Shown piece by piece: positions 1 to 9,548 of a stretch of DNA of 64,000 nucleotides. The stretch spans positions 496,001 through 560,000 of the forward strand of contig NZ_JABCQI010000002.1 of NCBI RefSeq assembly GCF_015244745.1. The letters are read 5' to 3'. Position numbers and translations under genes: made by a program. Numbering within the stretch: the stretch's first letter is position 1; every line of letters starts with the position of its first letter. This DNA comes from Gluconobacter cadivus. Lineage in GTDB: Bacteria; Pseudomonadota; Alphaproteobacteria; Acetobacterales; Acetobacteraceae. Under the pieces are notes generated by a model. That model searched no databases. It saw nothing but the letters and a program-made list of their open reading frames with translations, and had not been told where the DNA came from.

Positions 1-1
1 T

Positions 2-379
2 GTGTTCCTGCTACTGTTCATGATGTTCAATTCCGGCGGGATTCAGGTGTGTGGCTGGCTGCTGGGGGCGGAAATGTTCCCGCTGTCGATGCGTGGACAG
101 GCGACATCGCTTCATGCCGCGACGCTGTGGGGGGCTGATCTTCTGGTGACCAGCACGGCGCTGAGCATGGCGGAAGCCATCGGGCTGAGCTGGACGATGT
201 GGTTCTATGCGTTCGTCAATATTGCTTCCGTAGTCTTCGTGTTCTTCTTCGTGCCGGAGACAGCGGGTGCGTCTCTGGAAGACATTGAAGAAGCGCTGGT
301 TGAAAAGCGCTTCCGCCCCACGCGTGGGAATACACGGATCGTGCAGAGCGAAGACGAGGACGTCGAAGCCGCTGCATGA
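2..379 (+). CDS. MFS sugar transporter, C-terminal part (truncated by window edge)
   Basis: This is the last 125 residues of a major facilitator superfamily protein of the sugar-porter type; the frame is open to the window edge, so the true start lies upstream. Visible are hydrophobic segments typical of the last transmembrane helices. The closing PETAGASLEDIEE segment matches the PETKG-type signature that follows the last helix in sugar porters. A short acidic cytoplasmic tail (SEDEDVE) ends the protein. It would move a sugar or polyol by proton symport across the inner membrane; the substrate cannot be read from this fragment. The HIT gene begins 35 bp downstream on the same strand and could be cotranscribed. 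Confidence 0.85.
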   Translation: MFLLLFMMFNSGGIQVCGWLLGAEMFPLSMRGQATSLHAATLWGADLLVTSTALSMAEAIGLSWTMWFYAFVNIASVVFVFFFVPETAGASLEDIEEALVEKRFRPTRGNTRIVQSEDEDVEAAA

Positions 380-414
380 TACGCTTTCCCCTTCACGCAG
401 AAGGGGAACCGACC

Positions 415-873
415 ATGACGGATGTTATCGCACAGAGGGTTGCTGCCGCACGACGTGGCAGCAACTCTTCTGTTATCGGGCGGATGAAATCGGGCTGGCT
501 GATGATCGGAGAGACGCAGCCTCTGCCGGGATATTGTCAACTCTTGGCCGACCCGGTTGTGCCGACGATCAATGACCTGCACGGCGAGGCACGGGCACAG
601 TATCTGGCCGACATGGCGGCGGTCGGGGATGCGCTGCTGGCGGTCACTGGCGCGGTGAGGATCAATTATGAGACGTGGTGCAATCTGGCGCCGTCCCTGC
701 ATACCCATATCGTGCCGCGCTATGCGTCCGAAGATCCCGAAAAAGCTACGCGCCCGGCGGGGACGGTCTATGATTACGACGCCGCGCGTCCGTCCAGCCT
801 GGAGCAAGATGGTGCGTTCATGGAGGCCATGCGCCGGTTTTTATTTCTGGCTCAGGATGTAATAAACCTATGA
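415..873 (+). CDS. HIT family (histidine triad) hydrolase
   Basis: This encodes a 152-residue histidine-triad protein, a family of nucleotidyl hydrolases and transferases acting on nucleoside-phosphate conjugates such as AMP-linked substrates. The signature HTHIVPRY, of the form HxHxxPR, lies in the C-terminal half and supplies the catalytic histidines. The start at 415 has a good ribosome-binding site (AAGGGG) about seven bases upstream; an in-frame extension back to 376 lacks one. Length agrees with single-domain HIT proteins. The physiological substrate is unknown. It follows an MFS transporter gene and precedes an abrupt drop in GC content. Confidence 0.85.
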   Translation: MTDVIAQRVAAARRGSNSSVIGRMKSGWLMIGETQPLPGYCQLLADPVVPTINDLHGEARAQYLADMAAVGDALLAVTGAVRINYETWCNLAPSLHTHIVPRYASEDPEKATRPAGTVYDYDAARPSSLEQDGAFMEAMRRFLFLAQDVINL

Positions 874-1046
874 TCGTATCCGCTGAAAACACGTAAAGTT
901 TTCTTTGTTGAGATAGTGAATCCAGGGGTTATTTTCTTGTTTTCTCAAGAAATGGTTATCTTTTCCAAGGCGATTGTTGGAGTAGATTTGCATACAGGTT
1001 TGATCTATTTAATAAAAACCACGCCGATTTTTTGAAGAAAGTTATT
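874..1046. other. AT-rich intergenic region, left edge of a low-GC island
   Basis: This 173-base stretch begins right after the HIT gene and is rich in A and T, unlike the surrounding chromosome. It probably holds the promoter of the AT-rich gene at 1047, but no clear -35/-10 pair, operator, direct repeat or integration site was identified. The compositional break falls close to position 870. Confidence 0.5.
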
Positions 1047-2654
1047 ATGGCATATTATATAAAATCAGCAGAAGATGAATTCGTTATTAGATGCAACGAA
1101 GAATTTTCAAAAAATAAAAATCCAAAAAATCCGTTGCGTAAAATAATAATGCTTAAATTTAAGAAATTTCCGGCTTTAGGAATTATTTTTTCTCTGGAAA
1201 ATTTTGATCCTGATATTGGAATTGAAAGTTTTACTAAATGTTTTAAGAAAATTATTTCCATAGATGAAGCGTATTTAAGAGAAAGTATTGGAATAAATTT
1301 TTTAGAAACAGGAACTTATCTAAGATGTATACCGTCCAGTGAGACTGTTGATGATTTGGGGTTTCATTATTTAGGATGGGAAGAATTGAATGAATTATAT
1401 TTTGATGAAAATAAATCTGATGAAAATATTAAATTAGTTTGTGAAGAAATTATAAAAGCATCTCACTTAGATGGAGATATTATTTTAAATTCAAATTTGG
1501 GTTGGGCAAGCTTTGTAAAGGATTTGTATATAATAAAGAATTTTATCAATTTAAACTTAGATATTGATCCAGTTATTATAAAAAAATACAAGGTAAAGAA
1601 TGAAAATTATCTAAACATTATAAAGAAGAATATAGGGAATTCAATAAAAGAAGCTGTTTTTTTCTTAAAAAATCAAAAATCAGATAGTTTTGACATTGTT
1701 CCTGATCTTGGTATTGGAATTCTCTCCGCTTCTTTAAGAAATTATATTGAAAGAGACAGAAATTCTCAAGTATTTGAGACAACTCCTATTGAAATCCCAG
1801 TGGGATTTATGTCCGCACATAAAGATGCGGTGATGGGGAGAAAGGGTCATGCTTTTTTGACCGGTGGTTCAAATAATTTGATTGAACAATATGATAATAA
1901 AAATGAAAAGGATCTGACGTCAGAAGCATGGTACTCCCTATTAAAAATAAGAAATAAAAAATTAAGTAGTTTGAATTCAAAATTTATTCAAATAATAATA
2001 CCAGAAAAAATATCTGTTTACCCTGATTTATTTCCGTTTGAAATTAGAACTCCAACAAATAATTTGTTTGAATTAGAAAAAAAACTTCATGAAGATGATT
2101 TTTACACGTCTATTTTGAGTGTCTTTTCTAGAAAAGACTTAAAAAATAAGGAAAATTTATATAAAAAGCTTGATACGCACCTTCAGCCAAGAGGAAGTTA
2201 TGAGATATTCTCACACATATTGGGATTAATTTTTAATTTTATTTCTGAAGAAAAAGAATTTAATAAAGAAATGATTTTAAAAGGGGATTTGAGTGATCGA
2301 ATTTTAGGTAATTTCATTTACGATAAATTCTATGAGACTGAAAATGATGAATTTATGTCTGACAGGATTAATGTGGAAACTTTCCATGGCGTTCCTGGAA
2401 AGCATACAGGGCAATATTCAGTCTGGAACAATCCATCAGCGCCCGTAAAAAAGAAAGTAATTGCTTTTGGAAATTCTTTTTTTGGAAACTGTCTTGACCA
2501 GGGATGTCTTGGGTGGTGGTTTTCCAACTATTTAGAAAATTTTTATTGCGTCTGGTCATCAAATATTGATTTTGATCTTGTGGAAAAAGAGAAGCCCGAT
2601 CTGGTTATCTGTCAGACGGCTGAAAGATTTATGAATATAGTCCCACAATATTAA
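1047..2654 (+). CDS. AlgJ/AlgX-like SGNH-domain protein, AT-rich and probably horizontally acquired
   Basis: This 535-residue protein has a C-terminal half (about 260-535) with the motif order of AlgJ/AlgX-type O-acetyltransferases. GHAFLTGGSNN near 275 resembles their DGWLFL segment, and IIPEKISVYPDLFP their VPdKxxvYPe.LP segment. DTHLQPRGSY matches the DxH motif, GNSFFG the serine-nucleophile block, and EKPDLVICQTAER the ending. The DxH...Ser catalytic set is therefore present. The first 260 residues match nothing I know. No signal peptide or membrane helix is apparent, although AlgJ/AlgX proteins act in the periplasm. I chose the ATG at 1047, with GAAG upstream, over a TTG at 1032. Codons are overwhelmingly A/T-ending, unlike every neighbour. 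Next to rhamnose and glycosyltransferase genes, it may O-acetylate or otherwise modify a surface glycan. Confidence 0.6.
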   Translation: MAYYIKSAEDEFVIRCNEEFSKNKNPKNPLRKIIMLKFKKFPALGIIFSLENFDPDIGIESFTKCFKKIISIDEAYLRESIGINFLETGTYLRCIPSSETVDDLGFHYLGWEELNELYFDENKSDENIKLVCEEIIKASHLDGDIILNSNLGWASFVKDLYIIKNFINLNLDIDPVIIKKYKVKNENYLNIIKKNIGNSIKEAVFFLKNQKSDSFDIVPDLGIGILSASLRNYIERDRNSQVFETTPIEIPVGFMSAHKDAVMGRKGHAFLTGGSNNLIEQYDNKNEKDLTSEAWYSLLKIRNKKLSSLNSKFIQIIIPEKISVYPDLFPFEIRTPTNNLFELEKKLHEDDFYTSILSVFSRKDLKNKENLYKKLDTHLQPRGSYEIFSHILGLIFNFISEEKEFNKEMILKGDLSDRILGNFIYDKFYETENDEFMSDRINVETFHGVPGKHTGQYSVWNNPSAPVKKKVIAFGNSFFGNCLDQGCLGWWFSNYLENFYCVWSSNIDFDLVEKEKPDLVICQTAERFMNIVPQY

Positions 2655-2756
2655 AGTTAATCAAGATTTTATCTGGGAATATTACGGTCATTCCAGCCTC
2701 TCTCGGCTGAGAGCGTAGAAAATCTTATTGTCGTGTTGGTTGAGTTTCAATCATTC

Positions 2757-3707
2757 CTAGTCTGCAAATAGATACCAGAGCCGGAAGACAACATTCTCGG
2801 AAAATCTCTGGCGTTTGAGGTTCTGGTATCTGAACAGCAGGCTCAGGCGCGCAGGGAATGTTTGTGCCGCCGCGAGGTCCTGCAGAAGACGCAGGGCTGG
2901 GGGAGACAGGTTTTCTGGCTGGCTCAGCAGATGTGTCACGTTAGTGTGGAAGATCGTCATGAAGGCCTTGGGGCCGCGCCGGCAGGCTGCCACGGCACGT
3001 CTGATGAAGGAGCCGGTTGCACCGACCGTATTCTGGGCGTGCTGCCGGTAGTAGCTGACGCAACGGTTGTCGAAAATGATCTCGCCGCCTGCGGCGGCTG
3101 TCAGGAGATAGGCCCACCAGTCATGTAGGATCGACGGCGGCGGAGGGTTGTTTCGCAGCAGCCTGTGTGCTGCGGCGTTCAGCAGAACCGTATGCCCTGT
3201 TGCGATGTTCTGTGTCAGGGCGGCCGGGAAGTCGGGTTTGCGTCGCAGGGTCGGGGATTTCTGGAGAATGGTGAGATTGGCATTCGTCAGATATTGCCGG
3301 GCACAATACAGGAGTGGTGTTCCGTTCGGGTGTCGGCGGGCCGCGCCTTCGATTTCTTTCACGGCCCATTCGAGTTTCTGGTGTTCCCAGATGTCGTCCT
3401 GATCGGCGAAGGCGACATAAGGTGTGTCTGCCACGATGTCGAGCAGATGGGCATAGGACCCGGCGACACCAAGGCGCTCATGCCGGTTTGCGATCTCGAC
3501 GCATCGTCCCTGTCCGGGGCCTTCTGCAAAAGCGCGCATCTGGTTTTTGGAGCCGTCAGTGGAGGCATCGTCGCGCCAGTACAGGGTCCAGTCCGTATGA
3601 GTCTGGGCCAGGATGCTGGCGAGTTGCGCGTCCAGATAAGCGGCACCGTTATATAATGACAGGAGGATGGCGACGTGGCGGGAAGGTTCGGCCCTTTTCT
3701 GTGTCAT
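2757..3707 (-). CDS. Family 2 glycosyltransferase, rhamnosyltransferase-like
   Basis: This 316-residue GT-A fold glycosyltransferase shows the N-terminal nucleotide-sugar motif (VAILLSLYNGAAYLDAQLASI), then DDASTDGS, then the metal-binding FADQDDIW block. That combination is typical of RfbF/WbbL-type enzymes that often transfer rhamnose from dTDP-rhamnose onto O-antigen or exopolysaccharide. It lies immediately downstream of the rmlBACD genes on the same strand, which supports a rhamnosyl donor. The ATG at 3707 gives a normal N terminus; a TTG at 3764 would add 19 residues that do not look like this family. The 108-bp gap to rmlD contains a small stem-loop (3778-3798). Acceptor and linkage are unknown. 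Confidence 0.75.
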   Translation of the reverse strand: MTQKRAEPSRHVAILLSLYNGAAYLDAQLASILAQTHTDWTLYWRDDASTDGSKNQMRAFAEGPGQGRCVEIANRHERLGVAGSYAHLLDIVADTPYVAFADQDDIWEHQKLEWAVKEIEGAARRHPNGTPLLYCARQYLTNANLTILQKSPTLRRKPDFPAALTQNIATGHTVLLNAAAHRLLRNNPPPPSILHDWWAYLLTAAAGGEIIFDNRCVSYYRQHAQNTVGATGSFIRRAVAACRRGPKAFMTIFHTNVTHLLSQPENLSPPALRLLQDLAAAQTFPARLSLLFRYQNLKRQRFSENVVFRLWYLFAD

Positions 3708-3815
3708 GTTTCGGCACCCGGGCTTAAGGCCGAAAGATGGAGAAAGGGAATCATTCGAACGCAACGCCAGAGAGAGACAGGCAGTTGCCCCCTGCCTGGA
3801 GAGGGCAATAGTCGG

Positions 3816-4718
3816 TCAGGCTTCAGAAAACAGCTTGTGAACGATACGCGTCACGCTGTCGCGCCAGTCTGGCATCTTTACGCCGAAAACGCGATGGAGC
3901 TTGTTATTGTCCATCCGGGAGTCCTGCGGACGCTTGGCTGGGGTAGGCCATTCTTCGGTGCGGATGGCGTTGACCTGCGGCATGGTCTGGCCATGTTTCG
4001 CAGCTTCTTCCAGAGCAGCGACGGCAAGGCCGTACCATGTGGTTTCGCCGGAGCCGCTGGCATGGAAAATGCCCCTGTACTGCGGTTTCCAGCCGTCCCG
4101 CTCGATCAGGGCGATGATGGCGAGAATGGCTTCGGCCAGATCGTCTGAACTGGTCGGATTGCCGCTCTGGTCTCCCACGACCTTGAGCACGGGGTTTTTG
4201 GCGCCTGCATTGATCATGGTGCGGACGAAATTTTTACCATGGGCCGAATAGACCCATGACGTGCGCAGGATGATGCTTTTGATGTTCGCGGTCAGGACGG
4301 CCTGTTCGCCTTCGGCTTTGGTGCTGCCGTAGACGGTCTCGGGAGAGGTAGCGTCGTCTTCGGTATAAGGCGCGCCCTTGTCGCCGGAGAAAACATAGTC
4401 CGTCGAGACGTGGATGAACGGAATGTCTGCCTGTGCACAGGCAGCAGCGAGTGCCGCCGGGCCGGAATTATTGGCGCGGGCAGCGCCCTCTTTTTCCGTT
4501 TCGGCCAGATCGACAGCCGTCCAGGCGGCAGCGTTCACGACGACGGAAGGTTTGTATTTTTCAACTGCGGCGGGGATCGTTTCCGGGTGGTCGAAATCAA
4601 ATTCCGGCCGTCCGATACGGATGACGCGGTCATTGCCGAGCGTCTGAAGGGATGTGGCAAGCTGACCGTTGCCGCCCGTGACGAGAATGGGACCTGTACC
4701 TGACATGGTCATGCTCAC
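3816..4718 (-). CDS. rmlD: dTDP-4-dehydrorhamnose reductase
   Basis: RmlD catalyses the last step of dTDP-L-rhamnose synthesis, the NAD(P)H-dependent reduction of dTDP-4-keto-L-rhamnose in the cytoplasm. The 300-residue product is an extended short-chain dehydrogenase with the nucleotide-binding motif TGGNGQL near residues 14-20, VSTDYVFSG near 104-112 and the catalytic YxxxK pair at Tyr130/Lys134. The GTG at 4718 overlaps the rmlC stop as GTGA, the same arrangement as rmlB/rmlA; ATG codons at 4712 and 4706 are alternatives. The length matches the family. It is probably translationally coupled to rmlC. Confidence 0.92.
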   Translation of the reverse strand: MSMTMSGTGPILVTGGNGQLATSLQTLGNDRVIRIGRPEFDFDHPETIPAAVEKYKPSVVVNAAAWTAVDLAETEKEGAARANNSGPAALAAACAQADIPFIHVSTDYVFSGDKGAPYTEDDATSPETVYGSTKAEGEQAVLTANIKSIILRTSWVYSAHGKNFVRTMINAGAKNPVLKVVGDQSGNPTSSDDLAEAILAIIALIERDGWKPQYRGIFHASGSGETTWYGLAVAALEEAAKHGQTMPQVNAIRTEEWPTPAKRPQDSRMDNNKLHRVFGVKMPDWRDSVTRIVHKLFSEA

Positions 4719-5278
4719 TTTTCGTACTGGAACCAGCCTTTGGATTCCGAGAAATGCGGTGCGACCAGATCCTTGTCGGACAGGACGGCATCAGCTTCGG
4801 AAACGGGCCAGTCGATCTTCAGTTCCGGGCAGTTCCAGATGACCGCGCGTTCTGATGCCTTGCTGTAGAGCGCGGTGCATTTGTACTGGACTTCGGTATT
4901 TTCCTCGAGTGTCACGAAACCGTGCAGGAAGCCAGGCGGCACCCAGAGCTGGGACCAGTTTTCTGCGGACAGTTCAGCGGCTGCCCATTGGCCGTAGGTT
5001 GGCGATCCTGTGCGGACATCGACGGCGACGTCCCAGATGGCGCCGCGTGTGACGCGCACCAGTTTACCCTGCGCATAGGGGGCCAACTGGCAGTGCAGGC
5101 CGCGGACGACGCCTTTCTGGCGCGACAGGCTCTGATTGTCCTGAACGAAGGGCAGGGTGATGCCGGCGTCGTTCATGCGATCAACATTATAGGTCTCGGA
5201 GAAGAAGCCGCGATTGTCACCAAAACGGGGAGGCGTAACGAGAATGACCTCTGGAATGGAAAGACGTTCGACCTTCAT
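4715..5278 (-). CDS. rmlC: dTDP-4-dehydrorhamnose 3,5-epimerase
   Basis: RmlC epimerises C3 and C5 of dTDP-4-keto-6-deoxyglucose, the third step to dTDP-L-rhamnose. The 187-residue cupin shows the usual blocks: RGFFSETY, VRGLHCQ with the catalytic His62, GKLVRVTRGAIWDVAVD, and WVPPGFLHGFVTL. Length is typical. It begins 81 bp downstream of rmlA, and that gap contains a hairpin followed by a T-run, so some transcripts from rmlBA may end before rmlC. Its stop overlaps the rmlD start. Confidence 0.93.
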   Translation of the reverse strand: MKVERLSIPEVILVTPPRFGDNRGFFSETYNVDRMNDAGITLPFVQDNQSLSRQKGVVRGLHCQLAPYAQGKLVRVTRGAIWDVAVDVRTGSPTYGQWAAAELSAENWSQLWVPPGFLHGFVTLEENTEVQYKCTALYSKASERAVIWNCPELKIDWPVSEADAVLSDKDLVAPHFSESKGWFQYEK

Positions 5279-5307
5279 GCTGAAATCCTGCCGTGAAAAT
5301 TTCTTAT

Positions 5308-5347
5308 AAAAAATGGTTCCGGTTGCGTATTTCAGCAGACCGGAACC
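5308..5347 (-). terminator. Intrinsic terminator or attenuator between rmlA and rmlC
   Basis: A perfect 9-bp inverted repeat (GGTTCCGGT at 5315-5323, ACCGGAACC at 5339-5347) with a 15-base loop is followed, reading the minus strand, by ATTTTTTATAAG. This is the form of a Rho-independent terminator. It sits in the 81-bp gap after rmlA and before rmlC, so it may reduce transcription of rmlC-rmlD relative to rmlB-rmlA, or rmlC may have its own promoter here. Confidence 0.65.
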
Positions 5348-5359
5348 CTGAAAACAAAA

Positions 5360-6246
<887 letters not shown>

Positions 6247-6250
<4 letters not shown>

Positions 6251-7302
6251 TTGCTGGCTCCCAGTCTCTGGCCTGTGTAGCGCTTGGAGCGGATACCTTC
6301 CCACCAGGCGCGGTTGTCGAGATACCACTGGACCGTCTTGCGGATGCCGCTTTCGAAATCGTGCGTCGCTTTCCAGTCGAGTTCCTTCTCGGCGTGGGAC
6401 GGGTCGATTTCGTAGCGGAAATCATGGCCGGGGCGGTCGGTGACGAAGCGGATCAGGCGTTCGCGCGGGCCAGCCGGGTCCGGCTGAAGCTCATCGAGGA
6501 TGGCGCAGATCTTCTTGACGACTTCAAGATTCGTGCGGGGCTGGCGGGCGCCGATGGCATAGGTTTCGCCCGGTTTGCCGGTTTCGACCGCCTTGACCAG
6601 AGCTTCGGCGTGGTCTTCGACGAACAGCCAGTCACGGACGTTTTCGCCTTTGCCGTAAACCGGAAGGTCGCGGCCTTCGATCGCATTGATCGTGACCAGC
6701 GGGATTAGCTTTTCCGGGAAATGCCAGATGCCGTAGTTGTTGGTGGTGTTGGTGACGAAGGTCGGCAGGCCGTAGGTATGAAACCAGGCACGGACCAGAT
6801 GGTCGGACGACGCCTTGGAGGCCGAATACGGGCTGCGGGGATCGTAGGGGGTTGTTTCGGTAAACGGCGGATCGTTCGGCTCCAGATGGCCGAAGACTTC
6901 GTCCGTGGAAATATGATGAAAGCGGAAGGCCTTCTTTTCAGCGTCTCCCAGCGTGTTCCAGTATTTGCGGGCCGCTTCGAGGAGGGAGTAGGTGCCGACG
7001 ACGTTCGTCTGGATAAAAATGCCGGGGCCGTCGATTGAGCGGTCCACATGGCTTTCCGCCGCGAGATGCATGACGGCGTCGGGGCGATATTCCTCGAACA
7101 GGCGCTGCATTTCCACACCGTTCACGATGTTCGCACGCGCATGGGAGTAGCGGGGGTCGCCTGCGACTTCGCTGATGGTGTCTTCCGAGGCTGCATAAGT
7201 CATGCAGTCAACATTCAGGACCGAGTGGTCCGTGTTCCGGATCAGATGGCGTATAACGGCCGATCCTATGAAGCCGCAACCGCCTGTCAGCAAAATCCGC
7301 AT
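6247..7302 (-). CDS. rmlB: dTDP-glucose 4,6-dehydratase
   Basis: RmlB converts dTDP-glucose to dTDP-4-keto-6-deoxyglucose with a tightly bound NAD. The 351-residue product has the Rossmann motif TGGCGFIGS at 6-14, the catalytic Thr133-Asp134-Glu135 triplet (STDEVFG) and Tyr159/Lys163 (YSASK), plus the [17 protein letters not shown] segment characteristic of this enzyme. It is the first gene of the leftward rhamnose cluster. Its promoter should lie in the 197-bp gap to the divergent gene at 7500. Confidence 0.95.
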
Positions 7303-7499
7303 TTGAACCTCTTGGTTAAAATCAGGGTCTGGACCCCTGCAGAGTCATTTGATCTTACAGTGTTGTTGGAACAGCGCAAATAACGCTGCGGGAGCTTCTG
7401 TAAAATCATGAAGATGATTTTCACGGACTGTTTTCGCCTCTCGCGCTGGCCGGGCTGATGGGCTAATCCCACAGTCGTGCGGAGGCAGGAGAGGCAGGC

Positions 7500-9548
7500 A
7501 TGCTGGCTGATACTTTGACACGCTCTTTGACGGATGTTCTGGAGCGGCCCGATCTGCGGGTGATTGCGGATGGGCTGGTGCCGATTCTGGATGTGTCACT
7601 GCCGCTTCCGTTCCGGATCGAGGGAGAGCTGGTGCCGGGGCAGGCTTTCTGCCTGCATACGGCGACGCTCAAGCTCGGCGGACTATGTCTTGAGGCCCCG
7701 CGCCTTGCGCCGACTTTTCTGCGGCATGCCATTGAACTTATGCGGTTGCTGGAGCCGGGCGCCAATCCGTTTCTGGCCAGCTTTGCCGCGGCGCGTGTGG
7801 CGGCGTTGTTTCATGCGTTGGATACTGGTGATGTTGCGCCGCTTCCGGCCTGGTTGGCCGTGTTTGCGGGCGACGTGCCTGACGCTCCGGCCTTGTTGCA
7901 GAGTTGGGAGACGCTGAGTGCGTTTCTGCCGGATCTGCCGCCTTTCACACAATCTGAAGCCGAGCGTCTGCAAGGGGTTCTGACCCGGTTGTGGCCCGTT
8001 CTGGCACCCGCCGAGAGCCTGATGAGCGGGGGCGGGGATTCCCGGCTGGCCGTTGATCCGCATACCGGGCTCAACCGGTATTCCAGCTCCCATCGTCCTC
8101 GGCCCTGGGCGATCACTTTTGGGTCATCGACGGCGTCTTCGCTGTCCGAACGCGGTTTTGGAGGGGCTGAATCCGCTCGACGCACCATGATGAGTGCTCT
8201 GCTTGCCAAGCAGGACCCGGATCTGGTTCAGGAAGGTGTCGTGCGCCGGGCCCGTGCGGCGATCGGGGCTCATTATGGTCTGCCGGAAGATGCGGTTCTG
8301 CTGTCGGCATCCGGGACGGACTGTGAACTGGCGGTTCTGGCGCTTGTGGCGGCGGGAACGCAGCGTCCGGTGACGTCCATTCTTCTGGCCCCGGATGAAA
8401 CGGGCAGCGGGGTGCCGCTGGCGGCTTGCGGTCGGCATTTTGCGACGGACAGTGCCTGTTCCACGCTGGTGGGCAAAGGCGAGGTGATCGAAGGGTTTTC
8501 TCCGGAGACGCGGCTGATTGGTGTTGATATTCGTGCGGCTGATGGCACGGCGCGGCCTGTTGCGGAGATCAATGCGCAATGTGCGGCTCTTGTGCGACGC
8601 GAAGCGGCTGAAGGGCGTCATGTGCTGCTGCATCGGCTGGATCAGTCCAAGACCGGGCTTGCGGCACCGGACATGGATCTTGTCTGGGAATTGTGTACCG
8701 AGCTGGGCGATAAGCTCAGCGTCGTTATCGATGTCTGTCAGGCGCGACTGAGTCCGTCGCGGGTGGCGGGCTGGGTGGAGCGGGGAATCATCGTCATGGT
8801 GACCGGCTCCAAGTTCTTTACGGGCCCACCTTTCTGTGGGGCCATTCTTCTCCCTCCTGAAATTCGCAACCGTTTACCGTCCCTGTCGCTTCCGAAGGGA
8901 TTGCGGGCCTATGGCAACCGCGATGAGTGGCCGGAAGGCGCGGATGCGTCGGCGCTCAATAACGGTCACAATATCGGGCTGGCCCTGCGCTGGTATGCGG
9001 CGCTGGCCGAAATGGACGCGCTTTTTGCGCTACCCGATCCGGTCATTCGCAGTCGTCTGACGCGGTTCATGACGGAGGCCGTTGCCATGGTGCGGGCCCG
9101 TCCTGTCCTGACTATGCTGCCCATGGGGACGCCTTTTGATGACGGGCGCTGGGATGCGGTTCCGACCATCCTGTCGTTTCTGGTGGAGGACCCTCATGCA
9201 CCCGGCCAGCCTCTTGCGCTGGAAGATGCGCGACGGCTGCATCGCTGGCTGAATGCAGATCTGTCGCCCTGGGTGGCGGAAGGGGAGGGCAGTCTGCTCT
9301 GTGTTCTGGGGCAGCCCGTTCCAGTGCCGCATCCGATGCTGGATGGACCGGCGGGCGCGCTGCGTCTGTGTGCGGGGGCGCGGCTGGTTTCGGGTGAGCC
9401 GTCGCATGAAGGGCTGGACGAGGAGCGCCGCTTACAGCGCGAATGCATGGATGCGCGCCGGGTGCTCGGAAAACTGGAACTGATCCTGAAACACTGGGAT
9501 GTTCTGCTGGACGCGAACCCCGTCCCCCGTTACGCCCCATTAGCATGA
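7500..9548 (+). CDS. Uncharacterised PLP-fold (aminotransferase superfamily) protein with a long N-terminal extension
   Basis: This 682-residue protein is not one I can name. Residues from about 195 onward look like a fold-type I pyridoxal-phosphate enzyme. VLLSASGTDCELAVLALVAAG resembles the phosphate-cup region, VVIDVCQARLS supplies an aspartate where the pyridine nitrogen is normally bound, and VTGSKFFTGPP carries Lys438, the expected Schiff-base lysine. The first ~195 residues are hydrophobic and leucine-rich without a recognisable domain or signal peptide. The stop overlaps the next start as ATGA, so it is coupled to a histidine phosphatase. A phosphorylated amine or amino acid could be their common substrate, but that is inference only. 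Base composition matches the genome. Confidence 0.65.
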   Translation: MLADTLTRSLTDVLERPDLRVIADGLVPILDVSLPLPFRIEGELVPGQAFCLHTATLKLGGLCLEAPRLAPTFLRHAIELMRLLEPGANPFLASFAAARVAALFHALDTGDVAPLPAWLAVFAGDVPDAPALLQSWETLSAFLPDLPPFTQSEAERLQGVLTRLWPVLAPAESLMSGGGDSRLAVDPHTGLNRYSSSHRPRPWAITFGSSTASSLSERGFGGAESARRTMMSALLAKQDPDLVQEGVVRRARAAIGAHYGLPEDAVLLSASGTDCELAVLALVAAGTQRPVTSILLAPDETGSGVPLAACGRHFATDSACSTLVGKGEVIEGFSPETRLIGVDIRAADGTARPVAEINAQCAALVRREAAEGRHVLLHRLDQSKTGLAAPDMDLVWELCTELGDKLSVVIDVCQARLSPSRVAGWVERGIIVMVTGSKFFTGPPFCGAILLPPEIRNRLPSLSLPKGLRAYGNRDEWPEGADASALNNGHNIGLALRWYAALAEMDALFALPDPVIRSRLTRFMTEAVAMVRARPVLTMLPMGTPFDDGRWDAVPTILSFLVEDPHAPGQPLALEDARRLHRWLNADLSPWVAEGEGSLLCVLGQPVPVPHPMLDGPAGALRLCAGARLVSGEPSHEGLDEERRLQRECMDARRVLGKLELILKHWDVLLDANPVPRYAPLA

